From Hyposmocoma kahamanoa (Eukaryota; Arthropoda; Insecta; Lepidoptera; Cosmopterigidae): 64,000 nucleotides of DNA. Every line of letters begins with the position of its first letter. The first letter of the stretch is position 1. The position numbers and the translations under genes are program-made. This document shows, one piece after another, positions 22,208-34,039 of the stretch. The notes below the pieces were generated by a model, which was given only the letters and a program-made list of their open reading frames with translations, had not been told where the DNA came from and made no database searches. The stretch lies in the NCBI RefSeq assembly GCF_003589595.1, contig NW_020653900.1:3890223-3954222 (forward strand), written 5' to 3'.

Positions 22208-22440
22208 GTTATTTTATTTTATAAAGTCCCACTGCTGGGCACAAGAGTCCTCTCAGAATAAGAGGGCTTGGGCAGTAGTTGTCAATGCGGACTGGAAGCT
22301 TCACACACATAATTAAATTACTTTGTAGACGTGCGCAGGTTTCGTCACTATGTCATAAATTCCGAAAAACTTCATGGTGCAAGCCCGGATTAGAACCCAG
22401 AACCCTCTGCTTTAGAGACGGTAAGTCAAACTGTCGAGGT
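22208..22440 (-). repeat. SINE G copy (lepidopteran type)
   Basis: Read from its tail: agtcccactgctgggcacaa, ctctcagaataagagggctt, and the tRNA-like head at the right (cggattagaacccagaaccc). This pattern is one I know as common in moth and butterfly genomes. Confidence 0.8.
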
Positions 22441-22845
22441 TTTACTTACTTCTATCTCTAAGTTATGTACATTTTAGAACGTCTAGTAGAAAACACCTCA
22501 CATGAACTACATGTCCCTCAAAGGTACACAACACAAGGAAAGTGTGTGAAATCTTCAACCCACTGTACTAACTAAACTTAAAGAAGTTCTGTGTGCGGCA
22601 GTGGGATTACAGATGGTTGATCATGACGTTTACTTCGTAGAGTTAAACTTTATAAAGATTGGAAGAGCAGGTTAAATGAATAATAATGTGGTCAACCTTG
22701 GGCTCTCGCATTGCTAGAAAATTTCACGTAGAGAGAATACATAATGTAATAAGTTGCGGCAGCTCATTAGCACAACATGCTATAAAATTTGATATGAGTT
22801 TTGTAATTAGTAATACGTTATTAAATCAAATCCGGAAAGCGATAT

Positions 22846-23047
22846 TTGTCTTTTTATGTAATACTAAGCGACTAGACGAACAAGCCGTGCGCCTGGTGGT
22901 AAACGACACGCATGTCCATAACAGTTGCAATGCCATTCAGAGCGTTAAATCACAAAGATTTTAGGGGCACTGCCATTGCGCCCGTCCCTCTGAGACATAA
23001 GTTGACAAGTCCCATGTGATTGTGATTTCACCAGCACCCTTACAAGG
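22846..23047 (-). repeat. Family A copy
   Basis: tgcgcctggtggtaaacgac, cataacagttgcaatgccat, gacataagttgacaagtccc, uninterrupted through the sites hit in the 13740 copy. Confidence 0.85.
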
Positions 23048-23830
23048 GTAATTGAAAGACTTGTATGAGCGCTTGCGCCGACGACGTCGGCGTACTCAGC
23101 AGTAAGCACTTATCGCGTAACCTTGAGCGAGTTACGGAGCCTTGCCCAAGTCTGTTAAAATCGTCGCAGTTGTAAGTCGATAGAGTATGGCAGGATCTTG
23201 TGCGTATGGTATTCTGCTAAATGTTATGACTTGTCAGTGGCCATCGAGTACATAACCAGAAATAAAGACGAAATGTCATTTAATTTGTTTGAAAACTATT
23301 CTGCCATATCATTACGTGTGACAACTGCGCTCCGATTGGCTAGCCCGAGTTCGAAACAATTGACGGTTGTCGTCAACTGTTTCACTTCAAATCGACCAGT
23401 TAACTTGAGCTTTGGAATAATGGACGAAAATTGCTAAATTACATATTTAATTATCGATGAAATGTGATTCCGTTTGTTTTGTAATTAGATGTTTTGCTGT
23501 TTTTCCCACACCACCGAATAGAACAGCACGGCATTGTTAGAGATATTATCTTTATTACAATAAATACAGAATATTTTTTGGAATATACAGAGATGTACTC
23601 ACAGGTCAGTAGTTGGCCTATTTCTAATTCAGTGCAAACGGGAGTTGATATTTATAAGAGCTGTATAGCTAATGTATCGCTAATGTGTTACCAGGAATAT
23701 ATGGCCCTTATTTCGTCTCTATTTCTGGTTATTACTCGATGTCAGTGGCTATTTATCGAGCTAGTATTGAACTGCTGTTGCAATTTTTTGGTATTCTTCT
23801 CTTCAATGGCGAGTCGATGGCATTTTTGTA
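23044..23830 (+). repeat. Family K copy split by MITE J
   Basis: 23044-23241 and 23742-23830 are the two halves. Palindrome region cgccgacgacgtcggcg at about 23077. A further short K fragment (taactcgatggcaagttatt) is near 47670. Confidence 0.8.
23242..23741. mobile_element. MITE J copy 2 in family K, 8-bp target duplication
   Basis: 500 bp, the reverse orientation of copy 1 over its whole length (shared cccacaccaccgaatagaac). TCAGTGGC is duplicated at 23234-23241 and 23742-23749. The host is family K, whose uninterrupted copy on the other strand (19826-20095) reads straight through the site (gacttgtcaatggctaccca in reverse complement). Confidence 0.88.
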
Positions 23831-23869
23831 ATATAAAGTGATAAGTGAAATAATATTAATATTATATGA

Positions 23870-24320
23870 GTTTTAAAAAATTGTTAAGAAATAATATTTT
23901 ATTTTGCTCTTTATTACTTGTATGATTATTTACTCATTACTTTTATTTTTGTTATTTCCATTTTATGAATGAAATATTATTTTGACAATGATTTGATTAT
24001 GAGGTTTTATTTATTTTTATTGCTATTATTTGTTTTATTGTTATGATAAATTTTACTTTACTTATTTCTGTTTTATCAATATAATATTATTTTAATACGA
24101 TTTGATTAATTATGATTAATTTTAATGTAAATTTTATAGATTTTAACTTTAGAACTTCTGTAATTTAATTTCATTTGATTAAAGTTAAACGTAAATTGCT
24201 GTGCCCTACAGGGTTAAATGGCTGTACTTATATTTTTATTTATGAACTTGTGAATACAATGCAATACAATACAATACAATACCTATGTAATGCAATAAAT
24301 GAATAAATAAATAAACTCTA
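23870..24320 (+). repeat. Possible LINE 3' end with AATAC tail
   Basis: AT-rich stretch ending in tgctgtgccctacagggtta and then repeats of aatac (about 24255-24285) and aaat. The order suggests a LINE 3' UTR and tail; no coding sequence supports it. Confidence 0.3.
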
Positions 24321-24867
24321 TCACAAGGAGTTCTACTGTTGCTTATGCTCTATTTTTAAAAGGGCCGTTCATAATCTAGACTCGGTTTCTTGTAGCAGGG
24401 GTCTCGACAGCTTTGATGAATGATCTTTTTTAAGAGTCATTCATTTTAATCGACGTCTATCTATGGCTGAAAGTGCAGCATCGAAGAATGTAATAAAAGA
24501 GGGGTGTGAATCCAGACGCCTTCCTCTCTTCACCTGAACTTCACTAGGTACAGTGTCTAAGTCATCGCTTTTTTCTCGTATAGCATGTAAATGTTAGTGA
24601 GAGGCCTGGTGGTTTTGAATGGAGGGAATAAGAGAAAAAATTAGTAATCCTTTTGGGATTTTTAGGAATGTATTTTATCGCTACATTGACAACAACCAAT
24701 GACAAAAACCTAAAATTTAAAACAAACTATGTAAAAAATAATGTACTACTGCATATATAAACATGTATATATTATAAAAAATACCGATTACTACTTAATA
24801 TCCTATAATTATAACTTTTTACAAAAGAAAATCTCAAATTAAGTTTGTTTATTTAGAGCTGGAATAT

Positions 24868-24990
24868 ATTCTTTAAAATTTCATGAGACCACTGCTAAGA
24901 TACCCTTTCTAACAAAAAACAAGAATAATCGAAATCGTTTCACCAATATCAGAGTAATTGCGTATCATATACACAAAAAAATAATAAGTA
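24868..24990 (-). repeat. Family I copy, degraded
   Basis: tttcatgagaccactgctaa, agaataatcgaaatcg, ccaatatcagagtaattgcg. Confidence 0.45.
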
Positions 24991-25721
24991 TTGTTGGAAA
25001 AATCCAAAATGAAATGTCCATAGAAAACAAAACACTGCGCGTTATGCTGTTGCGCGAGAAATCTACAATGGTTATTTAGTTCACTTACTCTTTATAAGAA
25101 CATTATACTGCGCATAAACAAAACGTGAGTGTACAAATTTTGCAGAAGCTTGTGTAAACCACGGAAACGGTGAAACACGTTGCTTCATTATTCGAGTAAA
25201 CAGGACATCAGGGGAAACTTTCTCCCCTGCGATTGTTAGCAGTATTCTTTTGATATTCTGTTTTGGACAGGAAGTGAGTAATTTTTAAACATAAATTCCA
25301 AACAGAAAAATAAAAAATTTAAAACAACTATTGTAAGTAATATTTTTAACTTCCTGTTTTCTGGTTCAATTCCAATTGTTGTTGTTTGCTTATGATATTA
25401 TATTAATTTAACTTTAATGCAGCAAAGTGATATAATCATTGTGTAAAATATTCGCATGTCAAGTTTTGGTGAAATGTACGACCTGACCCGATGAGTATAT
25501 TATATTAATACCGTATATAACACATGCATTGTTAACTACATTTTTCAGCGCATACATATCTTGTCTTCTTGTATTCATAAACAACTTTTGCCTTTTAATA
25601 ATTCATCATATTTTACTTATATACAAAAAATAAAAATAATTATTAATTAAATAGTGCACTCCAAACGTGATAACTCTGTGTAAAACACAGGATCTCGTGG
25701 GTATACTTTACTGCGAAAGAT

Positions 25722-25862
25722 CTAAAAAGTGTCAGATAGTACAACAAAAACTTAAAAGTTTCTTTTTCGCAGATTTATTATAATATTTTGTAAAAAGTCG
25801 TGCAACAAAAGTATTGTTTACGATGTTAGTAATATAGTCCTGTGAGGTCGTTAGTATTTTAC
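25722..25862 (+). repeat. Family T copy
   Basis: agtgtcagatagtacaacaa, gatgttagtaatatagtcct, gtcgttagtatttt. Confidence 0.6.
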
Positions 25863-26035
25863 AAAATTACCTTGTATAATCTGATCCCAATAATTAAAAA
25901 CACACAAGCCTTTGTAAAAAGGTATCCTCTTGTGAAGCTTTTTATTTCATGAAGGAATTCCTTTTAGAAAATAATGTTTTAATGCTATTCGAATTTTTAA
26001 ATATATAATTTATGAGTACTGTATTTTTTTGTTTT

Positions 26036-26187
26036 TTTTTTAATAATACCTAGTGACGGGACGAACAAGTCATGCGCCTGGTGGTAAGCGACATACCTAT
26101 TCATATCAGTTGCCGTGCCTTTCAGAGCTTTAAATCGTAAAGATCTCAGGGGCACTGCCACTGCGCCCGTCACCCTTGAGACATAAC
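26036..26187 (-). repeat. Family A copy, 3' half
   Basis: atgcgcctggtggtaagcga to cgtcacccttgagacataa. Confidence 0.8.
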
Positions 26188-26516
26188 GTCGAGGATTGTG
26201 CAATTACGGGTAACTAGCATTTGATTATGAGTTTGCATTTCGGTAATTTAGATTTACAAATCAAATCCGCTTATATGTCGTGGAAACTAAATTAGCGTGA
26301 TTTACGGGAATCTATTGTTATCAATCCGTAGACAACATAAATCATTGCTTACTATGTAAAAATGAAAGTTGTAAATATTGAAACACATAGTAAAAATTAT
26401 TTCTGCAGATACGCGCCTTTTACCAATGCTAAATACATATGTGGATTTGCACTGTCTCCGACGATAAGTCGCATGTGGCTCGCATGCTGACATTCCTTCT
26501 TGGCGACAAAAACATG

Positions 26517-26562
26517 TAAAGTGGCAGTACTTCCCTGGACGAACTCTTTCACAAGTATACTA
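26517..26562 (-). repeat. Family A 5' fragment
   Basis: ggcagtacttccctggacga then actctttcacaag. Possibly the other end of the 26036 copy, with about 330 bp between. Confidence 0.6.
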
Positions 26563-26566
26563 AAGA

Positions 26567-26588
26567 CACACACACACGCACGCACGTA

Positions 26589-26659
<71 letters not shown>

Positions 26660-26686
26660 CCGCACGCACGCACGCACGCACGCCCG
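26567..26686. repeat. (ACGC)n microsatellite
   Basis: About 120 bp, starting as acacacac and continuing as acgc units with a few gtac, gccc changes. It creates repetitive Arg/Ala/Cys or Thr/His/Ala frames on both strands that are not genes. Confidence 0.95.
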
Positions 26687-26879
26687 GAAGCCTGCAGTTT
26701 TTGTGCCTTAAAAAATTCGCCGTGCCCTAGTGTTACATACCATGTACATACAATAGCTTAAGAACCTTTTTTATAACCTTGTCACTTGCAAATCAAAAAT
26801 ATAAACATGAATAAACTTAAACGTGTGAGTATTCCTATAACAACTGACTTTAGAACTTATCTATCGTGACATATCCACA

Positions 26880-27080
26880 CATACGTGCTTTAATTAGTGT
26901 AGTAATACGCAGAAACAAACCGTGGCAATCAGGTAATTAAGTTCAAACATTGAAGCCTCGTTTGCATCTGGTCTAGTGGAATTAATCGCTTTAGCTGAAT
27001 TATGCCGACGCATTGGAGCAATTACAAGTTATAAGAGACGACGCTAATTTTACGCAAATTGTTTATATAGGCTAGGTTTT
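26880..27080. other. Unique stretch with homeodomain-like cores
   Basis: Several TAATTA/TTAATT-type cores (ttaattag, ggtaattaag, gtggaattaatcg) in 200 bp without repeat matches. Suggestive at most; such cores are frequent by chance in AT-rich DNA. Confidence 0.2.
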
Positions 27081-27782
27081 TGCAACAGTTTCAGTTTTAT
27101 TGTTATTTGAAATCAGCTAAGTCAACGACTTCAATATAAAGACAAGAACATTCACTGCAACTACTTGTTTCAAACGAAACACTATCAATAGTGTTAGGGT
27201 TTTGTTTTAGTGTTGAATTTTATCAAAGAGTCGTATCGTATCGTAATCGTACCGTAGTACCGTGGACAAACGTGACAGTCTATACCAATTGGGAATGAGC
27301 TGGCTAGCAGATAATATTGAGTGGTACCAAATTCAATTATATTTGTCCATAGTTGGGGAATTAAAACAAAGTCGCTATTAGTGTACATTGACCCAATGCC
27401 CTTTCGCTTACTATTTATAATTATTGTATTAATAAAAAAAACAAATAAGGTAAAAGAAAAGAAATACAGTCGAGTTATTGAAATTATTGATGTTATGTAC
27501 TATTCCTTGCGAAAAGGCAACTTTAGGCAACGCAGCCTAGTCACGTACATAAATATCGTCTAGTCTAGTTTCTTTGATATTTATTAAATTTATAAGTATA
27601 CTAACACCTTAATAACTGTTATAATCATATTACACATGCTCTGTTATTGTGTAGTGATAACACTCTGTTGCTTATTAATCTATGATTAATGTTTTGTCTT
27701 ATTTTATCACGCGTCATTACGTGCTTGCAAAACGAGATAAATACTGTGAAATTTTGTATACATTTTCGCGATTATCATATCA

Positions 27783-27968
27783 TGGTGAAATTACAGGCAC
27801 ATGGGACTTGTCAACTTATGTCTCAAGGTGACGGGCGCAGTGACAGTATCCCTCAAATTTGTGCTTTAAAGCTCTGAGTGGCATTGCAACTGTTATGGGC
27901 AGGCATGTAACTTACCATCAGGTGCACGACTTGTTCATCCCGTCACTTGATGTTATGTAAAAAAAATT
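27783..27968 (+). repeat. Family A copy
   Basis: ggtgaaattacaggcacatg, gggcgcagtgacag, catcaggtgcacgacttgtt, A-rich end. Confidence 0.85.
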
Positions 27969-28681
27969 ATAATGCATAAATTTATAAAAAACCACAACAT
28001 GAAGTACCGAATCAATGTGAATAATTAAAAACTTTAAATTTATGTTCACACAATTAGTTAAATAGCCAAATGTGAGCAACACATCGATGTAAATTATTTT
28101 TCAAAGAGGGTCGCATCTGCGTCCGCCATCTTGAATGTTTCACAACCAAATAAATAACGTGTAGCGTCTTCACCGCACATTAACGAAACGCAGCGTACAT
28201 ATGTATGGAATGCCGCATCTAGTACGCTAGTACATAAATATCGTTGGCGTATGTGACATTTTATGAAATAAAAAAAAATTTAGATGCCAATCTCAAAAGT
28301 TACCAATTTGCAAATACATTACATATGACAAGGAAACCAGAGCTAGAGTAAGTACGGCATTATTATATTCACCCCATGTAACTTGTATTGTCCGTGCAAA
28401 ACTAATATCCGTTGTAATCAGTACGTTTGGGGCAAACCTAACGGACTTGTGGACTGTTATTTGTATAATGTAGTGACTCCAACGCTTGCTTCTAGCAACA
28501 CTGGTTATTTTAACCGTGTTCAGTTACACGTTTGCTACTAAACACGTTTGCCTTTAGTTTTCAGATTTTGTCGTATTTTTAACGGTTTCGTCATAAGACA
28601 TCCCTGAAACGTCCTATAGTCAATAATGGATTCTGAATTTGAAATCTAGAATGTTCGTTGTGGTGTATAGATAATAAAAGT

Positions 28682-28880
28682 TTCGGTTTTGAAAGGTAAG
28701 GGTGCTGGTGAAACTACACGCACATGGGACTTGTCAACTCAGGGTGACAGGCGCAGCAGCAGTGCCCCTCAGATGTTTGCGATTTAAAGCATTGAGTGGC
28801 GCTGCAATTCTCGTGGACAGGCGTGTAGCTCATAACCAGGCACACGACTTATTTGTCCCGTCACTTGATATTATTAAAAG
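28682..28880 (+). repeat. Family A copy
   Basis: aagggtgctggtgaaactac, gatgtttgcgatttaaagca, gtcccgtcacttgatattat. Confidence 0.85.
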
Positions 28881-29251
28881 TCTGCCCATTCCCGCCATTA
28901 CGATGCTAGATATCGGTGTAAATGGAAGTATCGCACGTGCATGTTAACACAAAACTTGCGTTGTTTTATTTGTCATCTCTCTACCAAGTAGTGTAGATGT
29001 CACATTCGATTTAAGATTATGTCTATATTATGTATGCGAATGTATATTTGTACTGTAAGCTTGTGAGGCCGATTCCATGCAATATAGCCAGATGAAAAAG
29101 TTTTTTTTGACAGATGAAAACGTTCTCAAAAAGAAGAGTTCTCATAAAAAATAGAAGAATTTTTGTTGATAAAGAAACATGATCTTCTTGTTCTTACACA
29201 CTAGTAATAATAAATCTTAGTAATTTATGAAAATCATAATTATAACTTTTT

Positions 29252-29302
29252 TATAAAAAATCCGACCCTAAAATTTTGTGGAATTACATCTATTTGCAGA
29301 AT
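29252..29302 (-). repeat. Family I end fragment
   Basis: aaatccgaccctaaaatttt then gtggaattacatctatttgc. Confidence 0.45.
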
Positions 29303-29324
29303 GGCAAAGAGTAAGAGCTATACA

Positions 29325-29550
29325 CACGGCGTATTTTATATTCATCGACGACGCGCGTCTACGCCTCGTAAACGCGTCATCTGCGCGTATACGCGCCGCA
29401 GACGCCTAGTAGTCGCGCGTATGTATCGCGCATTTTGATAAAGAGATAGGTTTAGTTTTAGTTGTCTTTGTTAATTTCAGTTAGTTTTTGAAATGAAGCA
29501 ACTACAGCAAATTGTAAGTGTAAACTCCAGTGAAGTATATAAGCTTCTGT
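29325..29550. mobile_element. MITE D copy with inverted arm
   Basis: 29340-29440 holds the GC-rich arm in reverse orientation (gcgtatacgcgccgcagacg); 29490-29550 holds the forward part (gaagcaactacagcaaattg). Confidence 0.5.
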
Positions 29551-29616
29551 TGTTTCTAATGTTGTTTCTTTTTGTGACACGACAAGAATTGGAGAATCTT
29601 AAAGGTGTATATTTTT

Positions 29617-29898
29617 TATGATACAAAGTGACAGGACAAACAATTCGTGCGCCTGGTGGTAAGCGATATTAATACCTGTCCATAACAGTTGCATGCATTG
29701 CCGCTCAAAGTTCCGAATCGCAAAGATCTTATCTTATCTTATCTTACAAGAGTTGAAGTCTTATGTGCCTGTAATTTCACCAGTATCTTTACTCTACAAA
29801 AACGAAACGCGGAATTGCTCACGTTAGACAGTAGAAATAGGTAAGGTGGCAGTATTTCCTTGGACGAACTCTTTCACAAAGAGCTCTACTGCACCTAA
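29617..29898 (-). repeat. Family A copy with TATCT expansion
   Basis: tgcgcctggtggtaagcgat, gcagtatttccttggacgaa, ctctttcacaaagagctcta. A run of tatct (29728-29752) has replaced part of the middle. Confidence 0.8.
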
Positions 29899-29899
29899 A

Positions 29900-31020
29900 C
29901 TACGTAGCTTAGAAAATATTATATGAAAACAAATGAATAAAAATACGTATTTACAAAAGTTTTTTTTTTATACCCAGACTAAACCCTTCAGATTAGCGCA
30001 AATTTCATGGACACTCTAAATGTTGTTCAAGCAGATATATCAGTCCGAGTTTTAAAGATAAACACTTTTTATTCAGTCACTCATGTATAGCCCAGTTCTA
30101 TAAATAATCATAAAAGCGGATATGATCGATTGATTGAATGCGATAATGTTGCCGTACATTACATCTGCCCTAGTTCACACGGCCTAAGCCAGCATTAGAC
30201 TTCAACTGAAATAAGGGCTATTATAAAATGGAGCGGAAGAGTTATTTTTAAAAAACTAGCACATTTTTAAAAAAAATTAATTAAGCGGTAATTAAAACTA
30301 CAATTTTATTACCATTATATATCAAAACAGACCGAACATGAGCTTTGTTTAAACAACGAACAGTACTTTGTTATTTTAATTAAGCAGTGTGTTAATTAAA
30401 ATCACAAATTTTTTGTACCATTAGGTACTAAAACAGACCGAAGATAATCTATGTTTAAATAACTAACATATATATGTTATTAATGTTACAGTTTAGTTAT
30501 TACTTTGTGTTCTGTAGCTGTGTCCTTTTGTGATTAATTGAATGTATAGAATATTGTATACTTTAGTATATATAATATAATATAACTAATATTTGTATTA
30601 GTAACGTATATATATTTATTAGTAAGTATAAGTTTATTTCGGTATATTTAGGAATAAATAGCATGTTTCAGCATATGATGGTATGGAAGTTTGGAGTGCA
30701 GATGTACCTTAATATACATGTGCACTAAAATAGTAAGGCTTTCTTGTAATTACACTTATGATAATAAACAATAGAAAAAAGGGTTATCGCTATAATTACA
30801 AATGTATTATTGATAATAAACATAGATCTCGGACTCGACTTTGGAGAACGAAATGCCTTGAATCTTTGTGACGGTCTTCATCTAAAACCATCTTGTCTTA
30901 CCTTGCAGAATTTATAGGTAAGAGAGAGCATACAATACGCCCTGTGCATACGCTCTAAATTATTAGAAATAAGTGTTAGCCCTTGACTTTACAGGCATAC
31001 AAAATCATCTTCTAAAGTAT
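29900..31020. other. No feature recognised
   Basis: Very AT-rich. Two related stretches near 30295 and 30400 (aaaacagaccgaa, attaaaac) suggest a local duplication. No ORF above 60 codons. Confidence 0.4.
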
Positions 31021-31172
31021 TAGGGCGCGTTCAAATTAGCCGCTGTTAGACGCGCTGCAGCAGCGCTGCAGCCGCGCGGCGGTCGCGTGACAGTCGCGCT
31101 ACAGTCACGCTCGGTTGCAGTCACGGTTAGTGAGATGAGCATGTTAGTTTTTCAAATTAACCACGTTGGATG
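31021..31172. mobile_element. GC-rich MITE-like fragment
   Basis: Begins ttagggcgcgttcaaattag and holds dense short palindromes (cgctgcagcagcgctgcag). tcaaatta recurs in direct orientation at about 31155. Only one good end. Confidence 0.4.
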
Positions 31173-31655
31173 AAAATCGAATTGAAGACTTTATAGAGAA
31201 TATAAAACAACACCCTGCAATATTGGACAGCAGTTCCGCCAGTTATTCCAACCGACTGGATAAAAAATAGGCATGGGGCAAATTTATACCTACTATTAAA
31301 TAAAAAAATAACAAAATATTGAAGAGATTTACGTAACTAAAAATGTATATAATATATAATAAATAACTTCAACTTAACTTTTAATTATTACAAATCAATA
31401 TTAGGACAATAAAGTTGAAAATAATATTGTTTCCACTGCGTCCGAGTAACTATTTTAAGATTGCTAAATTTGACATAAGACCAATATTACTTTAAAGTCT
31501 CGTCATAGTACGAATTGAGTGAATGAATAGTCACAAAGCTGCCAATAAAACATCATAGTTTTAACTTTGTAATAGACTTATTATATTTATAACGCGCTTA
31601 ACGCGTCATGGTACGAAAAGTTAATGTAAGGTTAAAGTAATATTATCTTATGAGG

Positions 31656-31782
31656 TTGTGGTAGGCCCACTGGTGGTAAATAAGATAAATGACAAAGATC
31701 TCTGGGGCACTGCCACTGCACTGTCAATCTGAGACATAGTTGACAAGTCCCATGTGCCTGTAATTTCACCAGCAGCACCTAA
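31656..31782 (-). repeat. Family A copy, partial
   Basis: actggtggtaaataagataa, gatctctggggcactgccac, cctgtaatttcaccagcagc. Confidence 0.7.
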
Positions 31783-31959
31783 CAAACAAAACAAATTAGC
31801 ATATTATTTAAAAGTAATAACATACACATAACAAAAATAGTATATAATGTATTCAAAGGTGTACACAACTAAGTAGAAAATCTATGCAGTAGTCTGATCT
31901 TGCGCTGTCTTGCTGACATTACTACGCTAATAGTATTTTATCTATTTGCATTAGGTGAC

Positions 31960-32205
31960 CTCCGTGGTCTACGGCGGCTTGCACACCGGTTTTCATGGTG
32001 TCGCCATCCCTGAGGTCCCGGGTTCGATCTTCGGCCGGGTCAAAGTAGAAATACTAACTTTTCCACACTGTCTTTTGTCTGGGTGTTTTTGGTACCGTCG
32101 TTGTTTTCGATTTTCATAACACAAGTGCTTTAGTTATTTACTTGGGATCAAAGCAACGTATGTGTTGTTGTCTAATATTCATTTATTTATTCATATATAC
32201 ACTTT
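31960..32205 (+). repeat. SINE F copy
   Basis: gacctccgtggtctacggcg, gaggtcccgggttcgatctt (B box), acaagtgctttagttattta, gggatcaaagcaacgtatgt. The mariner-like end begins a few bases later. Confidence 0.75.
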
Positions 32206-32211
32206 GAAATA

Positions 32212-32692
32212 CAGGGTGGAAATTTGTAATGCCACCTGGAGGGAAAGTACTCTAAATACTGGAGATAGAAATTTTTACTTAAATAAAACATTCCTTTATT
32301 TTTTTAAAGAAATAAAACTGCATTCATAGATTTTCGAAAATTTCTAGCAACACGCGGGAATCGAACCCGCTTTAATCTGAAAAAAATGCACCCTGCACTT
32401 TTATTGCATCGATCGATAGGGTTAATTATAAGAATAAAATCTCTCTCACAAAATTGGTTAATTAAATGAAAAAAAAAACCATGAAATCTTAACGTATTTT
32501 AATAAAACGAAAAAAATGGTAATCTAACTAAATAGTTGCTCGAAATGATCTCCATTTTCTTGGATACACAAATTTAATCTTTTAACGAATTCATTTTGAG
32601 TAACTTTTAATAACGTGTTGTGATGAATTGTATTACAAATCGTATTCTGAACCTTAGCCTTCAACTCGTTTACACTCGCATAAGATTTAAGG
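32212..32692 (-). mobile_element. Truncated mariner-like element end
   Basis: From the end acagggtggaaatttg (32212) through atgccacctggagggaaagt to the transposase C-terminus at 32524. The same end occurs in opposite orientation at about 48866-48912. Both copies also carry a T-arm-like motif between the end and the coding part (gcgggaatcgaacccgc at 32354; gcgggttcgattcccgg at 48758). Confidence 0.55.
32524..32692 (-). pseudogene. mariner-like (IS630/Tc1 group) transposase C-terminus
   Basis: Minus-strand open stretch ending in TAG at 32524-32526: YASVNELKAKVQNTICNTIH, then LLKVTQNEFVKRLNLCIQEN, then GDHFEQLF. The pattern ..ELK.R(I/V)...I......L..V..E...R...C....G.H.E.L is the tail of DDE transposases of the Tc1/mariner-like group found in many arthropods. 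The catalytic DDE part upstream is absent (deleted near 32692). Confidence 0.6.
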
Positions 32693-33089
32693 TAAATAAA
32701 TGTTAAGTGCTATATAGGATACCACGAAATTACACTCTATTTCTTTTACGGTGGAAACAAATTTTAAACACTAGTGGAGAAAAAGCTGATGGTTCGGAAA
32801 GCATAACGTAGCGGTACGATTATTTAATGCCAAGTTGGTAAGAAACGTTCGTACAGGTGCTTCTGCTTCTTGATTTATGTTGGGAAATAACTCTTATACA
32901 GTCTCAGAGAAAGAAAGCTATACATGATTCATTATATTATTATACTTACCCCCGGTTATAATAGTATCTCACACAAGTGAACGACGATATGTTTTAGAGT
33001 GTTCGATTATGCGTATAGAAAACAAACAACTATTCCACCTCACTAGCTCGGAAAGACTTTCTTTCTCATTAGAAATCTGCGCCCAAAAG
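32693..33089. other. No feature recognised
   Basis: Nothing beyond AT-rich sequence. The same holds for 33561-34039, 34333-34878, 36201-36765, 37434-37889, 38531-39214, 40291-40953, 41873-42454 and 43813-44236. Confidence 0.4.
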
Positions 33090-33290
33090 CGTCTTTTCCA
33101 CGCTGTAGGTTTTTGAAATTCTAATTTGACGGTGGACTGTGAAACTGACGTTTTTTTTTCGATGAAAAGGCAAGATAATGGTACTTCAACTACGCGATTT
33201 GTCGTACATTATTATGTAATATAAATCCGTTGGTATATTTTATTCTTATTATTGTTGACATTATATTTAAAACGATAAGTAATTTTGTTT
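33090..33290 (+). repeat. Family R copy 2
   Basis: caactacgcgatttgtcgta, tataaatccgttggtatatt. Confidence 0.65.
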
Positions 33291-33344
33291 ATTAAAACTG
33301 ATATTTTATAGTTCAACTGTTTTTCTTTCTACTACCATTTTCCC

Positions 33345-33560
33345 CGCTGTAATGAGGTGAAAAGTAGTGTGTTTCGCTCAGCAGATTCATCCCCTAGTTT
33401 CACCTTTAGAGGTGGAATATTTTCTTTAAATTTAAATGGGACCAATATTCACGTACCCCCAAATTCCAACAAAAAAATCATCAAAATCGAATAACGTACA
33501 AACACAAAAAAAATGCAGTTGAATTGAGAACCTCCTTTTTTTTGAAGTCGGCTAAAATAA
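33345..33560 (-). repeat. Family I copy, subfamily
   Basis: ttcacctttagaggtggaat, ccaacaaaaaaatcatcaaa, gttgaattgagaacctcctt, gaagtcggcta. Confidence 0.65.
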
Positions 33561-34039
33561 CCAACCTATTACACCACCACCTACTACACCAGTAAATAAT
33601 TATTTATAAAACAGTATCATCCCTAATTAGTTTTTTTTTATTTGAAAGGAGATACCACAGACATTTGAGTTCGTGTAGTACTAATTCAAGTTCAGAAACG
33701 GAAATTGATGTTCGATTAGACGTAGTAAAGTAATATAAAATAAAATCTTACAAGTTTGTTTCTTTTCATCTTCTTATCTAGCAAAAAGTAATAATTGGTA
33801 GGTATCAAACTTATAAACTTAACTAAATACTTAACTGCTGTAAACTTTTAATTAGGTACATTATATACACAAATGATACGTATCAATAGATACTTTGCAA
33901 AACTTTATAATAATTGGATACGTAAGTATTACTTCTACGTAATCAAATTACTTACTTACATATTTAAATTCCAATTATGTTAGCAGGCTGTGAACAGAGC
34001 TAATCTAAATAATAAACATTGACAAAGAATGTTCTTTAG

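Larger units (their letters stand above)
23950..26030. other. Mostly unassigned AT-rich DNA
   Basis: Holds the degraded family I (24868) and family T (25722) copies; otherwise nothing seen. Also unassigned: 17101-18054, 18119-18617, 21481-22050, 22441-22845, 27080-27782, 27969-28681 and 28881-29251. Confidence 0.4.

Noticed and set aside
26397..26730. Arg/Ala/Cys-rich and Thr/His-rich ORFs
   Set aside because: Translations of the ACGC microsatellite on either strand.
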